Assembly (NCBI GenBank): GCA_905221605.1
Contig: CAJNDS010002680.1
Span: 1-64,000 of the forward strand
Origin: Symbiodinium natans
Taxonomy: Eukaryota; Sar; Dinophyceae; Suessiales; Symbiodiniaceae
DNA length: 64,000 nucleotides
Direction: 5' to 3'
Below the pieces are notes generated by a model. It was given only the letters and a program-made list of their open reading frames with translations, did no database searches and was not told the DNA's origin. Below, piece after piece: positions 34,901 to 42,871 of the stretch (position 1 is the first letter of the stretch; each line of letters begins with the position of its first letter). Both the position numbers and the translations under genes were made by a program.

Positions 34901-37900
34901 CTCGGGCTTTGTCGGGTGTAGGCGGTTTAGGGTTGATTGCGTTTCCCTGCCCACGATTGGAGAGCATGAGCCAGGACGTAGTTATCAGAGTTGTTTCCAC
35001 TTCGTTGAGAGAAGATATAAGGGACCGCAAGCAGTTGGGATAGGAATGCTAAACCCTAAACACTTGGGATAAGACTGAGGTTCTCTACCGTGATCTCAAG
35101 CCTGAGAACTGCTTGCTGGATGATGCTCCTTGCCCGCAGCATTAGAGAGCTCCGGAAGACCCACCCCACCCAAACCAGCAGTCCAGTTCCCTACAGATTG
35201 CTTAAGAACCCCCCAAAAAAAATAATACAAAAAAGAATGATTTTGCTTCGGGGTTGGGCACTCCAGGGAGACTCTGGGGTTGGGCACTCCAGGGAGACTC
35301 TGGGGCTGGGCACTCCAGGGACACTCTGCGGTTGGGCACTCCAGGGAGACACTGGGGTGGGCACTCCAGAGAAGGTTTTAGAGTAAAGGGCACACTACAT
35401 ACTACACCCTCAACAGACACAGACTAAACGGGCTAGCAACCAACAGCGGCTGAACTGGCACAGGTATTTGCAGGGGTACAGCACGGGCACACAAAGACCC
35501 GAAAGTGAGGGACCCTGTGACCTCTGAGCCCTCGATCTCGGAGCTTCGAGCCCTTAACCCCCCCAAAGTCCTTTCAACCAAACCGCCCTAACCCAAAAGC
35601 CCCCCAAAATGAGACTGGACACTGAGCCCTCAACCCTGGAAACCCTGAAGCCCTCAAACCCTGAAACCTGAAGTCAAATCCTCAGATCCTGAAGCCCTAA
35701 ACCCTGGAACAACTCTGAACCCTGAAACAGAAAACCCTGGAACAACCCTGAAACCCCGAACCCTGACACCTTCAACCCACACCTTGAAACCGCAAAAGCC
35801 CTGAAACCCTGAATCCTGAAACCCTAAACCCTAAACTTGAAAACCCTGAAACCCTAAACCCTAACCTTGAAAACCTAAACCCTGGAACCCTGAAACACGA
35901 AAACCCTGGAACAACCCTGAAACCCTGAACCCTCAAACCCTCAACCCTATCCTTGAAAACCCTGAAACCCTGAAACCCTAAACCGAACCCTAAACCCTCG
36001 ACCCTACTGTGCCCTAAAGCCCTGAAACCTAAAACCCTGAAAACCGAACCTAGAAATGACATGCTCCCAGGAAGGTCACATACGGCTGACCGACTTCGGA
36101 TTGTCCAAGGACTGCATGGTTCGAGACCGGGGGCCTCCTTTGAATTTGGTTGTTTAGTGTTTTGGGTTTGGGGTTTAAGGTGTAGGGTACCCTAAACACT
36201 AAACCCCCTAAACCCGGTTTAGGTTTAGGGTACCGGAACCCTAAACCCTCAACCCCAAACCAGGTTTTAGGGTTTAGGGTTCAGGGCCTTGGGGGATGCG
36301 CGCTTCGTCGCGTGCAGTTAGCCCCCCGAAGTTTCCCCGAAGCCCGAAGCTCCCCAAAACCCCTGGAGCTTTTCTGAACCACCCTAAACCCTAAACCCTA
36401 AACCCTAAACCCTAAACCCTAAACCCGAAGTTGCGAGATCGCTCCTTCGTTTTGGTTTTTGTTGCAGGGTGTTCGCCTTGGGAGGACAACCTGACCAACT
36501 CGGCGCTCTTCACGTCCTTCGCGACTTGGGCCGAACACGGGCTTCGGGGTCTTAGGGTTTAGGGTTTAGGGTTTAGGGCCAGTTTAGGGTTTAGGGTTAG
36601 GGTTTAGGGTTTAGGGTTTAGGGGCTCCGGGGCTCTAGGAGCTGCAGGGTTTTCAGGGTTTTCAGGACTTTTGTTGGGTTTTCAGGGTTTCAGGGTTTTT
36701 GGGTTGGGGAGTCTGCGGCTCATGGCTTTGGGGCTTCAAGGGGGATCGCGGGGCCTACTTGCGCGCGTTTGTCACAAGGACGCCGCGCGACGCAGAATGT
36801 AGAGTGCTAGCTGCCTCCTCTTGGTGACTCGGAGCTGCTGTATGTGTTGCGGGCGAGAGTCTTAGCACGTCATCACCCCAGCTTTCCACCAGCGGACCGG
36901 CTCTTTCATGGGACACTACCTTCGACCCCTAAGGTTGTACCTTTTTGTTAGCTGATCCTCTAAGGGAATGGAAGGCCCTCTGAGGGGTTGCATCCTTAGG
37001 GGTCCAAGTTTTGACTCCCTGGGCTCTTTTGGGGGTATTTCGCCACAGAGGATGAAGCAAAGCCCTAAACCCTAAACCCTAAACCCTAAACCCTAAACCC
37101 TAAACCCTAAACCCTAAACCCTAAACCCTAAACCCTAAACCCTAAACCCTAAACCCTAAACCCTAAACCTGAGGTGGGCACGGCCGGCTATCTCAGCCCG
37201 GAGATGGTGGCCCGGCAGGCCGCCTGCGGCCGAAGGAGGAGATTTTCGGATTGAGGGTTTAGGAGATGTTCGGATTAAGGGTTTAGGGTTTAGGGTTTAG
37301 GGTTTAGGGTGTAGGGTTCAAGGTTTAGGGTTCAGGGTTCAGGGTTTAGGATTGGGATGGTCCCCCTTGTACTCACAGTCCTTAATAGGGATTATAGCTC
37401 AGGGTATCAGAATCCGTATTCAGGACTGTTAGTATAACGGGGAACATCCCAAGTTGAAGAGTTAGGAGTTGAGGGCTATAGGCTTGGGTTGGTTTTTGCC
37501 TAGGGCCGTGAGGGCTTAGGGCTTTGGAGGTTTGGGATGTTGGTGCTTGTTTTCGACTTTAGGGGTTTAGGCGTTGAGGGTTCCGTGGTTGTTGGGTTGT
37601 AGGGTTTCAGGGTTTTTTGGTTGGGGGAGTTAAATCACCAGGAGAACTGCCGGAAGAGAATTGCGATTGTCTCAGCGGGCTTACAGGTTTTGGGGTTCAT
37701 TGGGCTTTAGGGTGTTTAGCAGGGTCTGACAGGGTGCAGGGTTTAGGGTTTTGGGTTGACTCGGGAGCCTGAAGGAAGCGACTTCCGTAGTTCTGTGTTT
37801 AGGCTGGATGGATTTACGGCTTGCAGCGGTGCAACGAGTTTATAGCTGTGGTTTGGGTGTTCGGTTTGCAATGATGGGTTTATAAGGGGTTCAAAGAAGG

Positions 37901-40113
37901 TTCTGCATTTGGAGGTATGGGCTCATTTTCGCACCACTCCAAACAAGGCCCCCCCCCCCGGGTGCGATTTTGAGGTTTAGCTTTTTAGGAGTGCAAAGGA
38001 TCTAATCTAATATAAATAAAACATGTATATGTACATGTGGCATATATATATATACATATTAGATATGTATATGTGGCATATCTTTTTATTGCGAGAAAGC
38101 TATACAGATCGATAGGACCCGAGAGGCCTCGAGTTCAGAGGCAGCTACCCGTCTGACACGAAGCTCAGATGGCGCTAAATCGCCCAAAGATAGGGTTTAG
38201 GGTTTAGGGTTTTAGGGCTTAGGGTTTAGGGTTTAGGGTTTAGGGTTTAGGGTTCAGGGCCCTCAATCCGAGACACTACAGAGCAACTCGACCACAGGGC
38301 CATGGACTGCCGCTGGACTACTACTGCCTCGGCTGCAGCGATGCTCAGCACTCCTTGGGCTTGCTCTAAGTTAGGGTTTAGGGTTTAGGGTTTAGGGTTT
38401 AGGGTTTAGGGTTTAGGCTTTAGGGTTTAGGGTTTAGGGTTTTGGGGTGTTCCCCTATACTACTTAGTAGCTGCGTGAGTACACTTTACACTTTTGGGGA
38501 TACTATAATCCCCTCTAAAACTGAAAGTGTACACTTTTTAGAGGCTTATGAACTCAGCAACTCAGACTAACAGTCCTTAATAGGGGGGTACTATAATCCC
38601 TATTCAGGACTGTTAGTATACGGGGGAGCATCCCAAGTGATGAGTATATCTAAGAGTAGTTTCATGGGCCCTGATTATGGTCCCTGAACTTCTTTAAAGG
38701 GTTCTGAAGCATGGGCGCTTGGGTTGTATAGGATATATAAGGGGTATATAGGGGGTCCCCTTTGAAGGGCCCATGCCAAGAGACCATGAAACTACCCTAA
38801 GAACATAGGGCTAGGGCGGGGTCACAACAAGAGTGTTGCTCTTATTCCTCTCTTTGGGTGCTCCAGGTTTGTGTATTGACAACGAGTCAAAACCTAAGCG
38901 CGTATCTGTCAGATTCTTAGGCTTCTCCCGAAGCTGGACACAGAATATTTTTTGGCTGTAGTCTGTATACGAAACCGCCCCCCCCCCCCCCCCCCACCCC
39001 CCTCCCCCTGGCAAAAACAAATTAGACAAGCAGCCGACACTAAATCCTGAACCCCCTAAACTCCAAGCAGGGACTTCTGAGGGGCTGAGCGGGTCGGAGT
39101 TTGATTCGGGTTTGCGGTTTAGGGTTTGCCCTCCTGGCTACCTCAATGGGGGTGGGGTGGGGACGCCTCCTGAGCATCTTAAGAGTTCAGGTGTCGCATG
39201 ATGAGCGCGGAACACTTTTGCTGCATCCCGTTGCGCATCCCAACAGCCTAGGTATAAACCCTAAAGCCCTGACACCCAAAGCTTAATCAAGTTTCTCAAT
39301 CCCTAGCTTTAAATCCCAAGCCCTAAACTCCAAGCCCGCACCCCCAAACTCCTCAAACACCGAAACCTTAAACTCCCAAACCCCATACTGTGAAACCCTA
39401 AACTTTGCCCTAAACCCTAAACCCCATTCCTTATCCCTAAACCCTAAACCTCTACCTCCAATAAGGCCTCAAGGTTAGGATGCCAACAGCCCCCGCCTCT
39501 TGAGGCCTGCTCTACTGCCTCCTCACCGGCTCGCTCCCGCACTACGAGGGCGACTACAAGGCACCCCCTCCCCCCCCCCCCCCAGAGCAGGAATTGGGGT
39601 TTCCTTTAGGGTTTAGGGTTCAGGGTTCAGGGTTTAGGGTTTAGGGTTTAGGGTTTAGGGTTGTTTAGGGATTAGGATTCTGGGTTTGGGGTTTGCCCGC
39701 TGCGATTGCGGGGGCCGGGCCCCAACAACTGTCAGCTTCTAGGACGCTGCGGCTTGCCTTATCAGTTCATAGGTCCCCAGCATGCCCCCCTTAATCAAGG
39801 AGTGTTCCCTAAGTCGAAATGAAAAGTATCATTTCGGGATGTTCCTAAGGTAACTCCATGCCTCCAACTTCGCTTGGTCTTTGAATGGTCTAACTGTTAG
39901 TGTCTTAGACTCTGATAGTAGTTTCGGGTGTAGTTTAGGGTGTGTAAATGAACCGGTGCTGCTTAGGGGGGGGTCCATGTCTGCTCCCACAGCCCAGAAC
40001 TTCGCAAAACCCTTGGCTAAGGACTATCTTCTATATTGTGTCCTTGTTATAATGTAAGAAGAGCTCCAGAAATCCAAGATTTGTGGAAATTCTGGGTATA
40101 GAGGTATGTATAC

Positions 40114-40144
<31 letters not shown>

Positions 40145-40701
40145 TGTATGTATGATGGGGTTATTGTAGGGATCCCTTGCCCAAGTCCCCCTTACAGGAC
40201 GAGCAGCCCGACACACCAAGAAGTGCGTCAAGTACCCCTACTGTGCTCAGCCAATGCTCGAGCTTTGACCCAGTTTGAAATGTTGGGTGCCCTTCCTCTG
40301 CAGGAACTATGAAGCTACACACCTACACACTAGACCCCAAGCCCTAAGTCTTAAGCCCTGAGCCCATCTAAACCCTATAAGTGTCTACCCTGAACTCTTA
40401 CACCCTGAATCCCAAACCCTAAACCCAATGCCCTAAACCTATTGGAGCCACCATCATCTTTGTTAAGCCCGAATCCCGAGGCCATGATCCAGAAGCGTGT
40501 GAAAGGCGAGCCAGTTCAGTTTCCGCCCGGGGACCCGGTGCATGGCTACACTGTCAGGGTTGACGATTTTGGGTTTAGGGGTTTATGTGTTGGGTTTGGG
40601 TGTTGGATTTTGGGTCTGGGGTCTAACAGGTCTTCAGTTTGCTTAGCAGAAAGCTTGGCGCTTGCTTAGCTCTCCAGAACACGAAAATTCCTGAGGCCCA
40701 G
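28839..40701 (+). CDS. AGC-family Ser/Thr protein kinase domain, split over about 15 micro-exons
   Basis: I reassembled this gene-level call from short exons listed separately. In order the exons encode DFEIVRVVGA and GCWGDVHV (P-loop), ARHKPTGQYRAVKVM (ATP-binding Lys), TEKRILARL (helix-C Glu), HPFVVSLHWAFQ, LDFCGGGELFFHM (hinge), FYFCEILLGLEYLHS, YRDLKPENCLLDD (catalytic loop), HIRLTDFGLSKD (metal-binding Asp), TNS then VGTAGYLSPEM (activation segment), LPLDYYCLGC, LLYCLLTGSLPHYEGDY and MIQKRVKGEPVQFPPGDP. All key catalytic residues are present, so an active kinase that transfers ATP phosphate to Ser/Thr is expected. YRD instead of HRD, the GGGELFF hinge and the layout are typical of AGC kinases (PKA/PKG/S6K/NDR group). 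Exons total about 0.77 kb in 11.9 kb. Codon phase agrees at the junctions from 30153 onward; the first P-loop junctions remain unsettled. The subfamily and any regulatory domain are unknown. Confidence 0.88.
29643..29708 (+). CDS. Kinase exon: beta-3 strand with the ATP-binding lysine
   Basis: The acceptor gagccag|g is followed by ARHKPTGQYRAVKVMSKDAILE. The Lys of AVKVM aligns with the VAIK lysine that positions ATP in protein kinases. The 3' border is ambiguous: a GA donor after ATC TTG (29705) or a later border one codon on both keep phase 0. The exon is preceded by CCCTAAA-like repeats and followed within about 25 bases by TTTAGGG-type sequence. Confidence 0.85.
29983..30386. repeat. CCCTAAA-type array, kinase exon, TTTAGGG array
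   Basis: AACCCTAAAC units upstream and TTTAGGG/TTCAGGG units downstream of the 36-base kinase exon at 30153. Confidence 0.95.
30153..30188 (+). CDS. Kinase exon: start of helix C
   Basis: A 36-base exon between ttctcag|g and the donor cgg|gtctgg, phase 0 at both ends, reading ERLFQQEQRLQR. It fills the gap between the beta-3 exon and the TEKRIL exon. The linker is about five residues longer than in PKA. It is bracketed by CCCTAAA/AACCCTAAAC repeats upstream and a long TTTAGGG array starting about 30 bases downstream. Confidence 0.7.
31086..31120 (+). CDS. Kinase exon: helix C with conserved Glu
   Basis: The acceptor cttgcag|g leads into VITEKRILARL plus two bases (ca). The donor is GC (ca|gccgcg). 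The Glu of TEKRIL is the helix-C residue that salt-bridges the ATP-binding Lys in active kinases. The two leftover bases join the first base of the next exon to make a Gln codon ahead of HPF, exactly as AGC kinases require, which supports both the GC donor and the next acceptor. Confidence 0.85.
31939..32400. repeat. TTTAGGG array then CCCTAAA array inside one kinase intron
   Basis: About 27 TTTAGGG heptamers (31939-32130), 108 bases of unique sequence, then about 21 CCCTAAA heptamers (32240-32392), all within the intron between 31120 and 32914. The two arrays form an inverted pair able to fold into a stem of over 140 base pairs. Confidence 0.97.
32914..32971 (+). CDS. Kinase exon: beta-4/beta-5
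   Basis: The acceptor gtgcaag|g gives one base that completes Gln, then HPFVVSLHWAFQTTTHLFL, with a GT donor (ctg|gtggag). This matches the HPFIVxLxxAFQT segment of AGC kinases. The frame stays open to 33166, but that extension is intron read-through. Confidence 0.88.
33309..33468. repeat. (CCCTAAA)n array before the hinge exon
   Basis: About 23 heptamers ending 11 bases before the kinase hinge exon at 33480. Confidence 0.97.
33480..33542 (+). CDS. Kinase exon: hinge and helix D
   Basis: The exon follows a (CCCTAAA)n array of about 160 bases and the acceptor ctcttgcag|g. It reads VLDFCGGGELFFHML then QRGRFE, phase 0, with an AG|GC donor (gag|gcgaca). GGELFFHL is a hallmark of AGC kinases at the hinge and helix D. 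Confidence 0.92.
34227..34292 (+). CDS. Kinase exon: helix E
   Basis: The acceptor gcggag|g is followed by EADGKFYFCEILLGLEYLHS and two Gln, with an AG|GC donor (cag|gcgcgg). Phase is 0 at both ends, 22 codons. It matches the AGC pattern xxARFYxAEIxxALEYLHS. A (CCCTAAA)n array ends about 30 bases upstream of the exon. Confidence 0.92.
35080..35124 (+). CDS. Kinase exon: catalytic loop YRDLKPEN
   Basis: The acceptor aagactgag|g is followed by VLYRDLKPENCLLDD, with a GC donor (gat|gctcct). The Asp of YRD is the catalytic base, the Lys contacts phosphate and the Asn binds metal. Joined to the next exon it reads LLDD then EGHIRLTDFG, with the normal AGC spacing. Confidence 0.95.
35249..35376. 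repeat. Minisatellite of about 27-base units
   Basis: Five imperfect copies of a unit containing gggcactccagggagac, inside the kinase intron after the catalytic-loop exon. Confidence 0.92.
36071..36122 (+). CDS. Kinase exon: DFG motif
   Basis: The acceptor gctcccag|g is followed by EGHIRLTDFGLSKDCMV plus one base. A GA donor (gttc|gagacc) keeps phase with the next exon and makes an Arg codon at the junction. DFGLSK is the magnesium-binding segment. A GT three bases upstream is the alternative donor but breaks the phase. Confidence 0.88.
36468..36502 (+). CDS. Kinase exon: activation loop
   Basis: The acceptor gttgcag|g adds two bases, then CSPWEDNLTNS, with a GC donor (tcg|gcgctc). TNS joins VGTAGYLSPE of the next exon, reproducing the TNSxxGTxxYLxPE activation segment of AGC kinases. 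A TTTAGGG array starts about 45 bases downstream. Confidence 0.78.
37062..37169. repeat. (CCCTAAA)n array before the APE-motif exon
   Basis: Fifteen heptamers. The array itself abuts the acceptor cctgag|g of the exon at 37174, so it supplies the region where a branch point and pyrimidine tract would normally lie. Confidence 0.97.
37174..37218 (+). CDS. Kinase exon: P+1 loop and APE-like motif
   Basis: The exon directly follows a (CCCTAAA)n array through the acceptor cctgag|g. It reads VGTAGYLSPEMVARQ, with an AG|GC donor (cag|gccgcc). SPE stands for the APE motif. The junction to the next exon gives ARQ then GHGLPLDYY, the expected spacing. TTTAGGG repeats begin about 55 bases downstream. 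Confidence 0.92.
37354..37450. mobile_element. Palindromic element, family 1
   Basis: Left arm gggatggtcccccttgta and right arm ending cggggaacatccc with inner aggactgttagtat. It lies in the kinase intron after 37218. Confidence 0.8.
38298..38334 (+). CDS. Kinase exon: helix F
   Basis: The acceptor accacag|g is followed by GHGLPLDYYCLG plus one base, with a GC donor (t|gcagcg). The next exon supplies the two bases that complete Cys. DYYCLGCLL corresponds to DWWSLGVLL of helix F; the Asp is the structural aspartate of the C-lobe. Confidence 0.9.
38453..38634. mobile_element. Family 1 element interrupted by another palindrome
   Basis: The left end (gttcccctatact) is separated from the rest (aacagtccttaatagg...gggagcatccc) by about 107 bases with their own inverted repeat (gtacacttt...aaagtgtac). 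Removing the insert restores the family-1 sequence tatactaacagtcc. act occurs at both borders. Confidence 0.7.
38655..38798. mobile_element. Palindromic element, family 3
   Basis: Termini gtagtttcatgg / ccatgaaactaccc. The interior ggttctgaagcatgggcgc is shared with a degraded copy near 22505-22616 (ggttctgaagtgtgggctc ... ccatgtcactaccc). Confidence 0.8.
39505..39560 (+). CDS. Kinase exon: helix F/G
   Basis: The acceptor ctcttgag|g adds two bases that complete Cys, then LLYCLLTGSLPHYEGDYK, with an AG|GC donor (aag|gcaccc). It corresponds to the LLYEMLTGxPPFxGD segment of AGC kinases. It is preceded by CCCTAAA-type and followed by TTTAGGG-type repeats. Confidence 0.92.
40101..40154. repeat. 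(TATG)n microsatellite
   Basis: About twelve tatg units in a kinase intron. Confidence 0.95.
40481..40537 (+). CDS. Kinase exon: helix G
   Basis: The acceptor aatcccgag|g is followed by AMIQKRVKGEPVQFPPGDP, with a GT donor (ccg|gtgcat). It corresponds to the xMYxKIxxGxxxFP segment following helix G. It is preceded by CCCTAAAC repeats and followed by TTTAGGGG-like sequence. Confidence 0.9.
40630..40701 (+). CDS. Probable kinase C-lobe exon
   Basis: A 24-codon phase-0 segment between ctaacag|g and a strong GT donor (cag|gtaggg). It contains LLSRKLGACLALQ then NTKIPEAQ. RKLGA is reminiscent of the xRLGx motif of the AGC C-lobe, but the ARDLIxxLL helix expected before it is not obvious. Either the C-lobe is divergent here or another exon is missed. 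Confidence 0.55.
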
Positions 40702-41312
40702 GTAGGGTTTGGGGTTTTGGGTTTAGGATTGTTTAGGGTTTGGGGTTTAGGGTTGTTTAAGGTTTAGGGTTTGGGGTTCAGGGTTTAGGGTTTAGGATGA
40801 GACATGGGGGTGTGGAACTGCCCCGGCGGCAACATGGGCCATGGGCTTGTGGCAAGGCATAGAGGAGACGAGTGCGACAGGCGGAGTTCAGCCGGAACTG
40901 CGGCCCTGGAACCCTAAACCCTAAAACCTAAACCCTAAACCCTAAACCCTCCCCAACATCTGAAACAGATCTCCACAGAGGGACCTTGTAGGAATGTTCA
41001 TATCAACGTAGGGCACATGGTTTAGGTTTCAAGGGTTTATGATGTATATATGCGTTTTCAAGAGCATTCGGGACCTTACAGGTAGACTTACACCTAGATT
41101 CGGCCATTGGTTTCTGTTGCGCTTAGAACCCCAAGACCCTACAACCCCAAGCCTAGCAAAGCCTCTCAACCCCTGCACTCCAGGATCATATGGTTCAGGT
41201 TTGAGGGATTAGGGCGTAATTAGGCCCTGACAGCACTTGCTCCCTAAACCCCAAAGCTTGAACCCTAAACTCGTCGAGAAACATGCCCTGAAACTTCCTT
41301 CTGGTGGATGAG

Positions 41313-41342
41313 GAGATGGACTGGAACATGTGGGTGGAGGAA
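41313..41342 (+). CDS. Candidate C-terminal kinase exon
   Basis: After gtggatgag|g the frame reads EMDWNMWVEE, with possible GC (gaa|gcaatg) or GA donors. It resembles the xxxFxxIDWxxL segment just after the kinase domain of AGC enzymes. It is short and other frames are also open here, so the assignment is tentative. Confidence 0.35.
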
Positions 41343-41584
41343 GCAATGGAGGAGGGCCTCGTGCTGGGTGAACTATGTCGACTTCGGGGAGTTACTACAG
41401 GAATGGGAGACAAGGGCGAAACTACGTCGACGTCCGGAAGTACTACATCCACTGGGGGCTGAAGGGACCATGGTTATGTTTCATCGCTGGAGGACGACGA
41501 CTTCCCACTTCACCTAGAGAATCCAGCTTACAAAATACCCTAAACCTAAACCCTCATCTGATGTAACATCCCTGTGACCTAAAG

Positions 41585-41653
41585 CAGCGTGGAACGCCCT
41601 TTGGAGCAAATTGAGGCCCTGGGTGAACACCAACGCGCAAACGCTGCTCTCAG
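41585..41653 (+). CDS. Candidate exon, coiled-coil-like
   Basis: The frame reads VERPLEQIEALGEHQRANAA then LR and ends at an AG|GC donor (ctcag|gcgccg). The acceptor is uncertain (aaag|c or agcag|c, neither followed by G). It could belong to the end of the kinase gene or to a separate gene. Homology is not recognised. Confidence 0.4.
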
Positions 41654-42462
41654 GCGCCGCGCCTTGGGGGGTCAGGGTTGAGGGTTGAGGGTTTGTAGGT
41701 TTTTAGGGTATGTAGGGTTTAGAGGGTTTTTAGGGTTTTTAGGGTTTATAGAGTTTAGGATTTAGGGTTTCGCTGGGGTTCAGGGTTTAGGGCTACTAGG
41801 GCTTGCCAAAGCCTACATCCCCAAACCCAGAATCGAAGGTCTCCTCTCGGAACCAGGGGCCTTTATTTATACAAGGGTTTGGTTTCGCAGAAAGCTCTTT
41901 CAGGGAGCCCGAGGGCCGAAACCCAAATGGGTTTAGGGTCGAGGGTTTAGGGTTCAGGGCCTAAGCCGTAAGCCATAAGTTCCCCTTCAAAGCATCTGCC
42001 CTTGAGATTCATATCGAGATCAGCCATGGTAGCGCATCGCCTGCAGCCCTAACCCAAAGCGGGGGCGGGTTAGAGTTCGAGGGTGCCTTCGTGACTACAT
42101 ATACCGGTTGGCAAGTTTGGCCCTAAAGCCTGGGTGCCTAAACCCTAAACCCTAAACCCTAAACCCTGGGTGCATGTAGGGCGCAATATCTTTCCTCAGC
42201 AAACCTGATCTACCCAGTTTTGGCAGCTCTTGGAAGCATGACAGCATTGAGTTGCCAAGTCCCTGGCGGGTGGGAAGGGGCTGATACTCTTGTGTTTTCT
42301 ATTATGTCTCTTGTTTTGTTTCTGTCTTTTGTTTTTGAAAAGGGGCGGTGTGGGGTGCAGGGTGTTGGGGTGTCGGGGGACATTGTAGTTGAGGGTTGAG
42401 GGTTCGTGGGTTGCCTTAGACTTTGAGGTGCGGTAGGGTTTAGGGTTTGAAGGGGAGTCGCC

Positions 42463-42573
42463 ATGCAGCTGTCGCTCCTTAACCTTTGGGGTGTGGTTAA
42501 CACTATGGGAAAAGGCCGAGTCTTCTTCCTTCCCTTGTCATTGGAGACACCGGCCCATGGGCCTGCAACGTTT
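42463..42573 (+). CDS. Possible first exon of the FkbM-like gene
   Basis: ATG at 42463 opens MQLSLLNLWGVVNTMGKGRV, running to VCE with an AG|GC donor (gag|gcttgc) in phase 0. That phase matches the acceptor at 42872. The N-terminus is hydrophobic and could be a signal or anchor. A 163-codon minus-strand frame overlaps, so the call is tentative. Confidence 0.3.
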
Positions 42574-42871
42574 GTATGCGAGGCTTGCTGGAGCCAGATC
42601 CGGTTCCCCGCCGCGTTTGGATACGCCGTGTTGAGCACTCTGGGCCCTGATGGAAGGCAACACCCTGAAAGCGCCCTAAATTCCCAAACCCTAGATTTCA
42701 ACCCTGGATCCTAGGCGATCGCACCTTGAAGGCAATCAGAGCCCCAAACCGCAACCCCAAAAGCTAAAGACCTCGAGCTACCGCAGCGTCGTCTGTTCAT
42801 GCACTCCCCAGCTCTCGCAACGTTGAGCATTCTGCCGCGCCGATGGGTCCACAAGGCTGACCTTCATCTAG

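Noticed and set aside
42210-42701. 163-codon minus-strand frame opposite the region before the FkbM-like exon
   Set aside because: Pro/Thr-rich and spanning telomere-derived sequence; the opposite strand has an in-phase donor and all supported coding is on +. Kept only as a shadow.
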